64,000 nt of DNA from Plasmopara viticola. Its lineage: Eukaryota > Oomycota > Peronosporomycetes > Peronosporales > Peronosporaceae. The notes beneath the pieces were generated by a model that was given only the letters and a program-made list of their open reading frames with translations, searched no databases and was not told where the DNA came from. The stretch is taken from contig MBPM02000002.1 of assembly GCA_001695595.3 (NCBI GenBank), positions 310,001 through 374,000 on the forward strand. Reading direction: 5' to 3'. Each line of letters opens with the position of its first letter. The stretch's first letter is position 1. A program made the position numbers and the translations under genes. Of the stretch, positions 1 through 12,335 are shown piece after piece.

Positions 1-24
1 GGAGTATGTAAAGGAATTACTCAC

Positions 25-96
25 CTCGTTCAAGACAAAGCCGTCGTGGTGCTGCACCTCATCGACCCAGTCGTCTTCTTGGTCGCTTCTGGACAT
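25..96 (-). CDS. First coding exon of an unknown gene running off the left edge
   Basis: Read on the minus strand, an ATG at 96 opens 24 codons of an acidic N-terminus (MSRSDQEDDWVDEVQHHDGF, then VLNE) and is followed at once by a canonical 5' splice site GTGAGT (24-19). The rest of the gene lies left of the window. The exon is short, so the call rests on the good ATG, the in-frame acidic peptide and the strong donor together. I do not recognise the protein. The ATG faces the possible rightward gene that starts near 184, so 97-183 could be a shared promoter. Confidence 0.55.
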
Positions 97-183
97 ATTT
101 TACTAGCAAGGGTTTTGTCCGTTGTATAAATTATGTTGAAGTATTAATTAAAAAGACCATCACTATCATTTACAGTTAAAAGA

Positions 184-783
184 ATGCATGATCTTTTGCT
201 AGCATCAGCAATGCGAACAGGTGATTCTTCGCACTTCTTACTAGTGCTGCTCGCTGTAGTGGCAGCACCGATCGCGTCACTGCACCAAAAATTGAAGCCG
301 TCTTCTACAATGTGCTCGGCTTCAACTCGAACTCGATTAGATCCGTTGCCGTTGTCGACGCAAGAACAAGAATTGTACAGACAAATGCTCCCCCAACCGA
401 CTGTACGTACGCACTTTGATGCATCTAAGAGCTTCCAATTGACGACCATTTTGATGAACAGAGTAATCAGCCGGTCGTTCGAGGCGAGCTTCGTGCGCCA
501 TTTCATATTCCGTGCCAGCTCGCATCGTTTTCTTACCTTCAGGAATTTGCAGATAAGGTCTACTATTATCACTTCCGTGATTTTGAGGTAAATTGATTAT
601 GAAAGTGGAGACCATCGATTCAGGTGCTCACTGCTAATGCTGGTGCAGACAAAAGAATTTGCACAGCCACCTCACTTAATCTTCTTCGACGAGCATCAAA
701 ATGTAGTGCAGACTATTGTGGTTTCGCCATCGTGGACAGAATTTGAGCTTCGGGATCTTGTATACGAAAGTTTAGGAGGCTGA
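184..783 (+). pseudogene. Possible Sep15/SelM-like thioredoxin-fold protein, multi-exon or decayed
   Basis: The best-supported part is two exons joined by a 61-bp intron (588-648, GTAAAT...GTGCAG, branch-like TGCTAATGC). Exon 432-587 ends YYYHFRDFE; exon 649-783 encodes HLIFFDEHQNVVQTIVVSP, then SWTEFELRDLVYESLGG and a stop. The piece IPCQLASFSYLQEFA lines up with the redox-site helix of Sep15 (family knowledge: CG-Sec followed by KLGRFPQVQAF), with Cys at the Sec position and the partner Cys absent. Upstream in the same frame, 303-416 reads as plausible protein (FYNVLGFNSNSIRSVAVVDA) but is cut off by TGA (417) and TAA (426); a 57-bp intron 375-431 would remove both but has a weak branch site. 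A hydrophobic signal-like stretch (FLLVLLAVVAAPIA) sits in another frame at 229-270. It could be a real gene with three introns or a relic. The Sep15 link is inference. Confidence 0.4.
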
Positions 784-3700
784 TGCAAGATTGACATCGC
801 CAATTAAGGTTAAGAGTGTGTGGCTAATTAAAAGTTCTAAGATCATCGGGGCTGTTGTTGCGAGCTGCTGATGCATACTTCGAACACCTTATACTAATGC
901 GCTAAGCTTGCACCATTCTACACTACACAGCAAGCTTCACGTCAATAGAAATCATTTTTTTTGGTATTTATTATGCCCGAAAGCTGGCATCCAAAGTTCT
1001 AAAATGCATACGTAAAGCCTACAAAAAATTGTGGTTGCGGCTATCTTATTAATAGTCCTTATTTCTTTAGAAATTAAGCTGAACTCACGTGATTGGCTGC
1101 CTAAATGGCAAAATTAAATTTAGCGCTTGTAAGCAAAACGCAATACTGTTTTGAGCTTATCATTTTTTTACTTAGAGGAAGCTCTGCGATCTTCTTGTAC
1201 GTCTCTATTGTGCAAGATATTGTAAGACCCGGTCAAAATTGTCAATTAAAGACTCGGTGTACTTGGCACTTGCCTCAGACATCGAGCTCTAATCTGAATA
1301 TAAACCCACAAAATCACTTCCATTAAGTATTTTGTGTCTTGGCATACAAGAAAACTGAAGATATTCGACGGGCCTTAAAATTTGCTAGCGTTGACATTTT
1401 TTTGGCTGCAAAGGAGGAAGGCGTGAGCTTCATAAATATATGTAAACTGAGGAACTTAATATCTCCTATTGCCAGTTCGGCGTATGAATGGCCTAAGGGA
1501 GCTTAACTTTGCGGTCACCCTCTTAAAAGAGAGGCCGCAACATTATTAGAGATGTTTCAGATAGGTATTACGAAACAAACAGGCTCGCTTCTTTGTGATG
1601 TCGACGATGACTCGCTGACTAGGGCCCATTTCCAAAAAACTTAAGTGGTGCCAAGAAAAGTAATTTGGCTGTGGTAGAATGGGATACATAATCCATGTTT
1701 GCTCTTAAAAGGGCCGACAAATTAGACCTTCGCTCGCCTTAGGGCTTTTAGTGGGCCTTACAGATGCCGCGCTGTTGGATTCTTTTGTACGTACGGATCT
1801 GTAAAGCACCAGTATCTCTCCGAGGAAAGATGTGCCGACGGCTTAATCACCTTTTATTCAAAGAAGACCAAGATTTTATATAAGCTTTGGCTGCCAAAGA
1901 CGCTAAAATAAAATATCACTTATCATGGGTAGTTTAGCGCCGTAAGTGAGTAACCCAGAACTACAAAGTGTGGGTAACAGATTATCACGAGCAGATTTTT
2001 TAGGCCCTTGAGACGCAACGGGTAACTAGGATTCGTAGACAGGCAATTTTGTTTCTTTAATCGGAATAACAAAGCTGCGCAAGCGAGCATCTATGAGCCA
2101 CAATTCATACTATATAGATTGGATTCACAAGTCCTTTAAGAAATATTACCAAGAACGTATTCCATTGGTAGCAAGATTAGATAAAATTGCAACAAAAATT
2201 TGATTTCTGGATCTCACAAGTGGCCCGGTGGAAGATAATAGACCTATTTTTCTCTCACAGTAGATGCGCTTTAAACGATGAAATTGTCTGAGATATCAGA
2301 GTGGCTGAGCTCTTGTTTTAGTCTTTAGCCGGAAGGATTTCAAAGGTATTAGATTAAACGATCAGAATCTTAACTAAAATTTTCGATGCATGATCTAATT
2401 GGAAGAAGACGTCAGGATCAGCCTTGATGGCAGCGTACGCTGTGTTTGGGCTCGAAAAATAAAAAAATCCGGCATATCTTTTCTTGAAGGGATTGTGTGG
2501 TCGCCAGATGCCAACTATCAAAAGTTGATCGTAAAGAGAAGTAAGACACGAGATTGGCTTTGTGTTAGGCAACAGCCTCTGCCATGAGGACATCGTGAGG
2601 TCATTGATGCTTGATTCGCTTGATAGGCAAATTATCACCTGAAGCAAAAGCCAAAGCTCTTGTTTAGCGACTTTCTGCGCTTAGAAAGTCAAATGCAATG
2701 TAGCGAATAGTCCATGCTTAAAGCAAGTTGTTTGGCGCAATGGCTCTTGCGCAGACACCCAATTTAGTTCAAAACGTGTTGCTTAGCAACACCGAGTACA
2801 CCTTGAACAGCGCACTAGATTTTGGGAACGGCTACCTTTTAAAGCGAATAAGGAAGTGGTGTATACCCCTCACAGCATAAGCGCGCTCTATGGGAGTAAC
2901 TAGTGATGCAACACGTACTATTAAACGCCTGGCAAGGTTTTACTGGTTTTTGACACTTTTTTTTGTTATCCGCTTAGACCATGAACCCAAGCATTCTTTG
3001 ACGCTAAAATTATCCATTATAGCTCTAAAGGCGATCAAATCGCTCGGTAGGCTCATTTGAACTACATGGAGCAAGATGCTAAAGACACATACTGATTTGT
3101 TTTCCAACATCGACAACACATATTTTCGGAGCAGAGGAATTGTGAAACCCGGCTACTCCGTAAGCAGCCATGGGGTTAGAGCAGGCGCCAAGAAAGAGGA
3201 AGACGCCTCGTTTTTGCCTGCAAACATTTTTGAAGGATGTGACAAAGAAGCCGATTTTCTTGCACAAGTACAGTGTTGGCAATGCGGGCCTGTCAAGGCA
3301 TCGCTCCGATCTTTTAGAAAAGTCGGCTGATAATCTTGTAGCATGGTACTCTTGCTAGCATCAAGATAAGCCTCCAGGAGGCAATTTTTTTATTTTTTAA
3401 GACAACCTGAGCCATTTTTTGTCGCTTGCGAATCTGTAAAGACATCAGCTGTTCGATGCTACAAGTTAATAAAGAAATTCATGAGCGAGTCCTCTCCTAA
3501 AACTTAGGGCTACCGCAAAAAAAAATTCTCTGATGACACTGTATTATTAGCGAGTGTCGTCTAAATTAAACGTTTTGTAAGATATTTTTGGACCAAGCAT
3601 CCTTGCGGACGGCAACAACACGCCCCGAACAAATTCAATAGCGGGATAACAGCTCTTGTCTTAGTGCGGAACCTTACATTCGCGCAAGGTAACAAATCAG

Positions 3701-6700
3701 GCAAGCTCAATGTGCTTGCCAATGTGCTTTCGCGCAAGGAAAGTGATGGGTTTTAATAGCAGGATCGAAAACTTTTTTGATAAGCAAGTCCGTCAGGAAT
3801 ACAATACTGATGCGAAATCATCAATTGTGCGATATCCAATTGCAGATAATGGTGTCAAAAACTTGGGGCTAGGTCCTCAACAGCTTTCCCGCTTGCACCG
3901 GTATGAGTGGGTCGACAATCTACTCCAAAAAAGAGTGGGTACTACAAACATAGCCTGAGTCGTGGCTCCGAGCGATGAAGACCTCAAGTGCGATATGGAA
4001 ATGTAATTTCTGACTCAGCGACTGTCAAGTTCGAGGAAAATTTCTAAAGCCCATTGGTGACCCCATATGTACAATTACGTGACCAAGTATGTGATGGCCT
4101 GGACGAGGTTATCCCTCGCGTCCCGATCCGACACCAAACAGCGTATATCGCAATCATAGATGAAACCTTCTCATTAAGGCCGAACAGGATCCTGGGTACA
4201 GTGATCATCGTTCCTGTTACCTAGCAATCGATACTGGCATGCTCGTTAAGCTTCAGCATGTGAATGACTCTTTCAAGAGCGGAAAATGATCATTTTTGCT
4301 CGTCGTCCGCACTCAGCATCCATCAACCCAAACAATTACTGTCATGAAACACGAATCTATATGTCTGTTTGTAAAACATGGAACCTTCATAGCAGGCCTT
4401 CCCGCGCCCACTAGATGTTGCCGTTTTCCTGTAGTATAACAGACGGATGATTGGTGGTTACAACGTCTCATTAAACCTCGGCACGCTAAGAGCAGGGACA
4501 CCATAACCAAAACAACAAGTTTTCCGCAGATAAAGCGCTGACGAATGTCTCCATGCTAGTTAGCGAGCTGGCGACAATCGAGATACGATCTCTTCGTGGT
4601 CTTTGACTACGTAAGCCTACACAAACCGTGCTTCCTGAAAATCGATTTCCACATTGAATACCACTCATATGGCCTTCGGTCGAAAGTACACGTGATACCT
4701 GATACCTACGTCTAGGCCGTCCTCATAAATTATAAAAGGGGGCTTGTGACCTCGCATAAGAGATCGTATCATCCAAAGGTGTTATCGTCTTTTGAAATAC
4801 GTTCAAAAGATACTTCTTGCCCCAATAATGTGTGATGGCTTAGGACTTGCATGTTTGGGTGGCGGAGCCAATTGCATCAGTTGATGTAAATGATCGCGGC
4901 AGCTGAATAATTGCCACCTCATTTAAGGTATAGCCAAAAGTGTATAATATCTCGAGCTTTTAGACGTCTACAATCACTCTCTGTTGCTCTTTCGCAACAA
5001 GGCGAATTTCTATCGAATTTAGCCTTGCTGACCATGCAAAATGCTGTAGCCAAAAGAGTATCAGCACAAGTAGCCCGTCTTTCATTCCCTCAGGTAAGCG
5101 AGCCTTTTGTCAAATCTTTACATTGGATCAGTCAAAACGACTAATATGTTGTTATTACACAGATGATATGCAGCGAAGGTGCCGTAGCGTTTTGCTAAAA
5201 AGAGCTGTGAGCTAAGGTCTCTGACCTTTACTCCGTACTCTAAGCGTAGACGAGTTGCAGATCGCTATCTGCATAAATTCTATGGCCAAAAATAGTTTGA
5301 CGTGTTTGCGCAGCACTTATTAGAGAGGAACCTTAGAGAAAAGTATACAATTTCCTTCAGATGACAGCTGAGTATTCCCGGTCTTATGAAGATATGCGGA
5401 TGCGCTCAATGACTTGACAGTATTAATAAGTTTTTCATCAGCAACTTTGTGTCCTGTAATGTAGACTTGGTATGACTTATTCTTAAAAAAATCTAAATTT
5501 CCCAATATGCAAACCAGTATGAATACGAGTATTATGTCTATCGTATTTGGAAGGCCGCAAATTAGCGGCAATATTCAAGGTGGCCTGTTTAAGTGCGTGC
5601 GCCCGAGAATAGTTGCCTAACGCTTCCGGGTGTACGAGGACTACTAAAGCCCGTCATGTTTGCTTTTACCAGTCTTGCGAGCACGACTCGTGTTATATAA
5701 CACGGAGCTTAATAATCTACTCCATGTCGACCATTATTCCCTTCCTGTAGCTTAAAAGAGCTTAGTATCTCGGCACCAGGATTCATCATTAAAAGACCAA
5801 TAGCCGAAAACCCATCGTTTCAACTCTGAAGCTCGGCTATGTAAAAAATTCCTAACAAACCCTGGCAGGAAAAAAGTAAAACTATTCTTTGTTGAAAAGC
5901 AAGATGTTCACTTCTTGATCATAACGATGATGCAATCGGTAGCAAATTGGGCTGTCGGTTGGCCGAGCCATTTAACGATGACCAAGACAAATTGTTTAAA
6001 TGGTATTCCGACGTCCAAAGATACCTTTACACCAAAACCGGCCATTGTGCTTGGTAGATCTCACAACAAAGCTTCCTCTACTACAAAAGCTGTGCCTAAC
6101 CCAGAAGTCGTTCGCCCGCTCAGGCAGCCAAAGCTTTTAAATAAAATCCTACTTCGCCATGGCAAAGTGTACGTATCTGTCACTCTATTTTGGCTCTTGA
6201 TCGGCAAATACCCCCGATAGAAGTAATGAAAAAAGGCTACAGGCACTCTGTAGACCTATTGTATTTTTTTTTAATATTTCAAGGCTATAAGAGATCCCCA
6301 GGCACACTGTTGTCAAAACAAAAGAAGAAGCGTCTAAAAAGGAGCTACTACTTTATTTAATTTAAATGGCCAGCGTCACCAACGCAGAGAGAGAAAATCT
6401 TTGTATCGGTACAAGCGGTTTCTTCATGAGAGATTTTTTGCATCGTGCTGGACGCTGTCGAAATAAATTTTTAGGCTGTTTACTCGATTAGGTCGTTAAG
6501 TCGTATGTTCATCTGTGCTGAAAGGGCTATCCAGTGTCCACTCCATGTGCGAGGTCTTACAGTCCGATTTGATTATGAAACAGAAAATGGTTTCGTACAG
6601 TCTCAAAAAGGGTGCGCGCGTGAATCTAGCACTGTATAATTTTGCTGGGTAGTGCCACGATCTATGTGTGAAGCGGACAATAGCAAGAAGCTCGTGGCAC

Positions 6701-7824
6701 CCATATAAGTGTTTCTGGCCTTAACAACCAAGAAGTGCTGGATGAGGCCTCTCTCTCTTCGACCTTTCTCGTCCTTCATGTAGAGCAGCAATCTTTAGTC
6801 CTTTACTCTCGTGGCCGATACAGCAGCGACCTTGGCAAAATCAGCCGACCCGTATTCGCCCTTCCTACAAGATCAAGCGAAGAGATGAAGCTTTAAGGGA
6901 TACTAAGGGCATTGCAGGTCTAAAGTAGGCTAAGGGTAGAGTCCTAAACTAAAAGATTTCTTGAGATGCCCTATATAAAAGATTGTGTGCGTCTACATCA
7001 GCCTTAATAGGCCTGAATGGATTTTACGAATCTAGTGTGTCTTACAGCTGGTGGTGATTTAGTATTGTGTGACACGGGTTATGTGTTGTTTTAACATTTT
7101 GATAGAACAGTTAGATAGTATTGAGGGGTCAATAGAAAGATATCACTTGGTAAATGCTTAATGCATACTAGTAGGAATTATGCTGAATAATAACTGTCAA
7201 ATATCTAGTCTGCAAAATTTTATTTAAACGAAGGTAGATTCACAGTTCGAAATTACAAGATATATATAAGCTCAAGTGTGAATTTTCGTGCTGTAGTCAG
7301 CAAGATAGCGATGTGCGATATATGAGTATATATCTAACGTCAAAGACTTGAGCTCAACTTTCTCTAAGCAAACAGCTAAAACAACCTTACTTAAATTGGG
7401 AGCACTCATACCCAAGTCGTTAAGACTACTTCTCTGTGATGACAGAGCAGCATGCTCAGCTAAAATAAGGCATGCAAAGCGAGCTGAAATAGCTGACACA
7501 AATTTCTCATGGCCTCGATGGGAGTGCAAAATTTTAACTACAGAAGCCTCCAACGCGATCAATGTGCATCTAGAGGCATTCTTTATCATGACTGCTCTTT
7601 GTTAGAATATCTTTATTCATTGTCATATGTGTCAATGATGCGTGCACCTAAAGTATGCTCTGCCAAAACTAAAGTTGCTCGCGCTTAGCTAAAATTCTTT
7701 GATTTTTTTTAAAAAGTGCTTGCTCTGGGTCATCAAGCTCACAATGGATATGATACCTGCATCATTGCGGACGCGGTGGAGAACAAAGAGCAGCTCTATT
7801 CATTTTAAAGCTCGACGCAAGTTC
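784..7824. other. Gene-free AT-rich desert
   Basis: Every open frame here is short, usually lacks a good ATG, and has no motif I recognise on either strand. Small frames at 2399-2587, 3710-3958, 5915-6220 and 7272-7605 were read on both strands without an assignable family. The stretch is probably old transposon and intergenic debris. I see no tRNA, simple-sequence array or clear terminal repeats. Confidence 0.6.
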
Positions 7825-7881
7825 TACTGGAAGGATGTTTTTTATTCTTGATAAGCCGAATAAAAAACATTCCTTCCAGTA
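7825..7881. repeat. Long hairpin (23/24-bp inverted repeat)
   Basis: The left arm 7825-7847 (TACTGGAAGG...TTATTC) and right arm 7858-7881 are reverse complements apart from one extra T in the right arm, around a 10-base loop. It lies in a region of decayed retroelement sequence. It could be the remnant of a small inverted-repeat element or a snap-back RNA. Nothing in the sequence decides between these. Confidence 0.8.
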
Positions 7882-8103
7882 CGTTATACGTACTACGTAC
7901 AGTCACAATCCTTTGTAGCCATTGAAAGTAAAAGAGACTTGGTGGCAGTCGTTGTCGTGAACACGGACAATGCAAAAGCTCCTCTAGGTCGGAGTCGTCC
8001 CATCATATTCGATATCTTTTGAGAAGGCAATTAATGCCGAGTTCATTTTGAATATCACAGATCGCAGAGCCAGGGCCCATTGAGTGGCTCGATTCCCAAG
8101 CGT

Positions 8104-8174
8104 CCTAGCTGTACTAATGGAAAATTGGTAGACCTCCTAGCTGTACTAATGGAAAATTGGTAGACCTCCTAGCT
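8104..8174. repeat. 32-bp tandem duplication (2.2 copies)
   Basis: The unit beginning CCTAGCTGTACTAATGG occurs perfectly twice (8104-8135 and 8136-8167), with the first 7 bases of a third copy. The two full copies are identical, which suggests a recent slippage or duplication event in otherwise decayed DNA. Confidence 0.9.
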
Positions 8175-8599
8175 GCAAAGCACTTTTCGATGCTTCAGCC
8201 TTGGTGCTACCCGCCATTTAAAGTTGCATGTTCATTGGACCAAGGGTGGCAAGGTTAGAAAAATCGAAATTTTACGGTCAAACAGTCGTCTGGTCCGTCG
8301 CGAGGAAAAATTAATCCCCAGTTGGCGTCGTAAGGCAAGCTGAAGCTCTTTTGAGACTTTGGTAACCCTTCGTATTTCGTAGCACGTACCGTGCTTGCAA
8401 GCCTGGATCAAGGCTTTTAAGGCATCCGAGAATTAGTTTGGTATACCATAGACTATCTTCGTCAACCCTGGGGCGTCAGCAATTACTTACTGTCTAAAAA
8501 GATTAGCCATTTGTCAAAAATTTACGAGCATACCATCGTGTGTCACTGCTCACTTAGTGACACGAGCAAGAGTAACTGGACCTAAATTTCCTCCAATAG

Positions 8600-8777
8600 A
8601 TTGTGGGGGCCCATTAACTTTGGTGGCGTCGTATGCTGTTTGGTCTTGGACTTAGGGGTGAGGTATGACCTCTTCCAAGGTATGGCGTGGCTCGAGCTCT
8701 TCAAACCTGAGATCAGGCGTGACGCTAGAGATTTTGATGCCGCTTTGAAGCCTGCTGACCTAGCAAGGCTTTCATGA
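8600..8777 (+). pseudogene. Ty3/Gypsy aspartic-protease end, relic
   Basis: An open stretch reads CLVLDLGVRYDLFQGMAWLE and continues LFKPEI. This is the C-terminal part of a Gypsy retropepsin, whose conserved end is typically DLILGMDWLxxxxPxID. The catalytic DTG/DSG site is not visible upstream. A TGA ends the frame at 8775. It is on the same strand as, and about 1.9 kb upstream of, the RT/RNase H relic, which fits one decayed element in gag-pol order. Confidence 0.55.
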
Positions 8778-10480
8778 GGCATGAACACACCTCTTCTAGG
8801 ATGATAACGGCATAGGCACTAGACCGAGTTGGTCAACGTGTTAAGCATTGAAATTCCAAATAAAACGTCGATGAATTTAAATGCAATAATCAAGAATGTG
8901 AAGTGCTACGTAAATCATCGGTCATGCTCACCGAAAGCAGTACGCTTTGCGAAGTTGACAGCTTGATTGACATCAACTGGGAAAGACCCTGCCACTGCGT
9001 GTAGAGTAGCTCATAGGCCACAATGCGGTGCGTGTAAGATAGCACTCACTGGATGTCATAGATAATCCATTCCTTAGGCAGAATGGATGAGGCCCTATTA
9101 CTACACAAAGAGTCACATTTTATCGACTAAGCAGTGCTCGTCAGAGCTAGCACCATGTACAGAAAAGTTGGCTTTTTGGCCAAGTATCAAAGGCGAGACT
9201 CTTCCAGCGCACATGGTGTGGCACGTTATATACTGAGCGAAGTTTGAAGAGAACAGCCTTTGATTATTTCAAGCAGATTCGTATAGTTGGCTTCAAGCCG
9301 AGATATCATTGAAGCCCTTAAAACACGTGAAATATGGATCAATGCTTGTCGTCGGCAACACTCGCTGTATATTCATCGCGACATGAGTCAGTACATCTGG
9401 GGTGCTAATTTTCTGATGCACGTAGAGCGGTACATCTTTTGCCAAGGGTAAATATGTTTGTAGCTGATGGTATCGCTTGTGTTTTCAACATCATAATGGT
9501 GGATTCAGAAATAAAATTGGGCTAAGTCTAATCCGTTGGTAGATGCTTAGCTTGTGCTGCACAAGTTGTTCATGACAAAACTTAAATCGGCTTGTAGGGC
9601 CGACGACAAAGCAGAAGTATTAGTCATCCAAACAGAAGGTCAACACCTCACTGATAAAGATGAGCGCAGTATTTAAAGATACATAAGGGTACATGCACCT
9701 AGTGTTTGTAGTTGGCATTCAAATCTGAAGATGAATCATATCCACAGTATCCTTTTGTTGAAGAAACTAGGATGAAGTCTCATAAAATCCGCCTTAGGCG
9801 TTGCCATTCGATAAAGTGCAGGTCAAGAAATTGACTTGATGCCCTGAGCCGTATCTTGCGCACCACGGCAATGATCTTTCGCGTGACGTCATCGACGCCT
9901 TCTTCCGTGTTAATTGCAAAGCAAAGAAATTCAGAATTTCTTCTCCACATCGGCTTCTGTGTCAAAAAGCTAAATGATAATAGAACAACGTACAAGCTTA
10001 CGGTTGCCGACTTCGAAAACGGATGTGCTGCATAACATTATGATGGGCAACTTACAGTGCACTCGACTTAGTCTATGAACATTATCATCATCTAATGCAA
10101 AGGAGTGACACACCTTTGACAACGGACAGTGTTGTAAGCAGTATACTTTGAAAATAGTAAGTCATGCCCCAACCGCTTCTTGGCGTGCTGGTGATGCAGT
10201 TGATCAGGTGGGTGGGTTCACGGACGTATTTTGTGATAAATCTTTGTGCATAGTCGTGCAGAATACGGAAAGTCAGAAGTAAAAAGTCGCTTTGTCCACT
10301 TGAGAGTAGTAATGAAGTGCATGCACACATAAGCTTTATGCAAATGCAAATTAATGCATTTTTGGCGCAGTTTTTTTCTGGGCTCTTGTTTGTACTTTGG
10401 CCCTCGAGTAGAAACTACTATGGTGAATGCTTTTGTGGGTTAGTCTGTCATAATAGCTTGACCTGACCAAGTACTTTAAG
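8778..10480. other. Interior of the decayed Gypsy element, no readable domain
   Basis: By position this stretch should hold the palm of the reverse transcriptase, but I find no YVDD-type box or other RT motif in any frame. The open frames 9780-9995 and 10088-10330 (minus) begin without family signatures. It may contain nested insertions that separate the protease from RNase H. Confidence 0.4.
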
Positions 10481-10489
10481 AAGCACAGT

Positions 10490-11060
10490 GCAATAATGCA
10501 GAAGTGGCTAAGCCACTTTTAGATATCTTTTGAATATTAACTAGAAGTAGGTTTGGAAAATCCAGCACCCGAGAAGCATTTGACAAGGGCAAGGAAAGCT
10601 TATTACTGACATCGATCCCGAATTTTATGCATCCAGAATGACCGCTCTGTGTCGTCTGACTTGTGCAATAGATGCAGCTCTGATGCAAGCAGACGCTAAT
10701 GAGCGAGATCGAGTAATAGTGATTAATTTTGCAGTTTAAGGCTGCCAAAACGAGCTATATTGTTTATGAGAAAGAGCTACGTGCGACAAAGCACGCTCTC
10801 GTCAGATTTTAGACTAACTAACTAAGTTTTGAGGAATTAGTAATGTGTTTATATCATGCGCCACTCACTACGCATTGCGAAACAGTCGTCTTATCTCTTG
10901 CAGAGAATGGCCAGGGGCCATTCTACTTGTGGCGAATAAGTATGAAGTGAAGATCTTGATAAAAAAGCAAAAGAATGCGTTTTCTCGTGGCCTTAATCAT
11001 GAGTTATCTCCAATTTGTAAGTTTCGTCGGTATTGGATTCAGTTCGTGGCGCGTACACGC
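10490..11060 (+). pseudogene. Ty3/Gypsy reverse transcriptase-RNase H relic
   Basis: Fragments in shifting frames follow the order of a Gypsy pol. NAEVAKPLLDIF (10495-) is the RT connection, and TREAFDKGKESLLLTSIPNF with AIDAALMQADANERDRVI is the start of RNase H. QFKAAKTSYIVYEKELRATK then HALVRF (10737-10809) is the diagnostic RNase H block, normally YPVYEKELLAxxHAL. The segment to about 11030 still shows the tail pattern KYEVKI...QKNAFSRGLNHEL, where intact elements have GKxNxxADALSR. At least three frameshifts and several stops show that it is dead. Confidence 0.75.
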
Positions 11061-11377
11061 GAGTTGACGTCTGCGTAATTTTGCTAAGGGATCTGGAGAG
11101 CCAAGACTTAATAGACTCGGACAAGAAGCTGTTGGCGCAGCCAATTGCAGGCTCCATCAATTTTCGATTGGAACACTATTTGTTATTACTAAAGTCGACG
11201 ATTACGTGTAAAGAATTCTCACAAGGAGAAATTATGATAGCGGATTCTACACGAGGCGTGCGATAAACGGATTGGCGCACATCTCAGTCGATAGAAGACG
11301 TATGGCTTGGTAAATACCCATTTTATCTGACTTGAGCTTCACAGCTGGGTCTGCATATACGAGCGCATAGAGAAAGT

Positions 11378-11608
11378 GTGCCAAAGGGTAGGACTCGCGT
11401 TAAATGCGGCGGCACCGTATTCACGTTTGCCAATAACATTGCATTGTTTGGAGACAAGAATAAACTTGTCATTGGCGTGCCGAAAACAGCACTGATTAGG
11501 CAAATTGAGAAATGTTTTGAAGCAAATGACGGCGTCGAATTTGCAGTGCTGCTTCCACTTTGTATCTTTAGACGATCAAGGCTATTAGCGATAGTTGACA
11601 CGATATGA
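11378..11608 (+). pseudogene. Possible retroelement RT fragment, uncertain
   Basis: This 76-codon open stretch (no ATG is clearly favoured) contains NNIALFGDKNKLVIGVPKTA then LIRQIEKCFEANDG. The pattern resembles the region just after the catalytic YVDD box of Ty1/Copia reverse transcriptases (vvDDilLfG...i..ik..l...FemkDlGe), with the aspartates replaced by asparagines. The match is by eye and weak. The opposite strand is also open but shows no family pattern. Confidence 0.3.
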
Positions 11609-12335
11609 GACTCTGCTTAGCGGCTCTTTCGAAAAATTATTTTTTTAATTGTTTGACGCTAGGCTGAAGATGCCCACAGCGGACCATTTGCAGGCCGACG
11701 TTTAGTCAGTGCGAATGTATTATATCGTCGAAGACATGTTGTGCAGTGTGTACGCATATATATGCAAAGACGTTGAGGTAGCATGTCCGACTGGTCGGAA
11801 TTGTATAAGGAATGTTGTTTATCTTTTAACAGGGTTGCACGCTAGTGAAAAAGTTGGCCAACCCTCGCATTTCGTTGATATCAGCCCTTGCACAGTGCTT
11901 AAGCGGGTCTGTGACCGGACCGATGCAGCGTACACGTCAGCTTTCAACTCCATTTTGCTTCAAAACATACTTCATCCTGGGCCTGCTGTTGTTGCTGCCT
12001 CCAATAAAGATATGTAGTTATGTGCAGCTTACAAGCACGTCTTCTACAACTTCAGCAACTAACCTATAGTATGTCGGGCACTCGATTGATATGAGGTACC
12101 TTTTCGCCAGGCCAATTCATTGCCTCATGGTGATGAACGGCACTCGAATAAGAATGAGTGACAAGATAGCTGCTCTTGCAAGAGCAGCAATATTCATCTC
12201 GTGCGCAACACTGGCTAACAACACATCGACCAAGGTTGTATAGTGTTTTGAACAATTGTAATCGTAAAAGTACCCATATTCGATTTATTTGCGTATGCAG
12301 CCATATTGAAAATCATTCATTATGCATTCTATACT
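11609..12335. other. Non-coding stretch downstream of the HNH gene
   Basis: Short frames on both strands, such as 11709-12017 (+), show no recognisable motif. The right end should hold the 3' untranslated region and polyadenylation site of the leftward HNH gene. I see nothing else I can support. Confidence 0.5.

Noticed and set aside
417..419. In-frame TGA as a selenocysteine codon in the Sep15-like sequence
   Set aside because: It lies upstream of the Cys that aligns with the Sec position, is followed two codons later by TAA, and no SECIS-like hairpin was recognised downstream.
144..572. 142-codon minus-strand open frame
   Set aside because: It is antisense to the better-supported plus-strand exons with matching splice signals, has no motif and no signal peptide.
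7272..7605. Overlapping open frames on both strands (~85-105 codons)
   Set aside because: Neither strand shows a domain pattern or good start context.
9780..9995. Minus-strand frame with Arg-rich end
   Set aside because: It starts without a supported ATG context, has no recognisable family, and lies inside the decayed Gypsy region.
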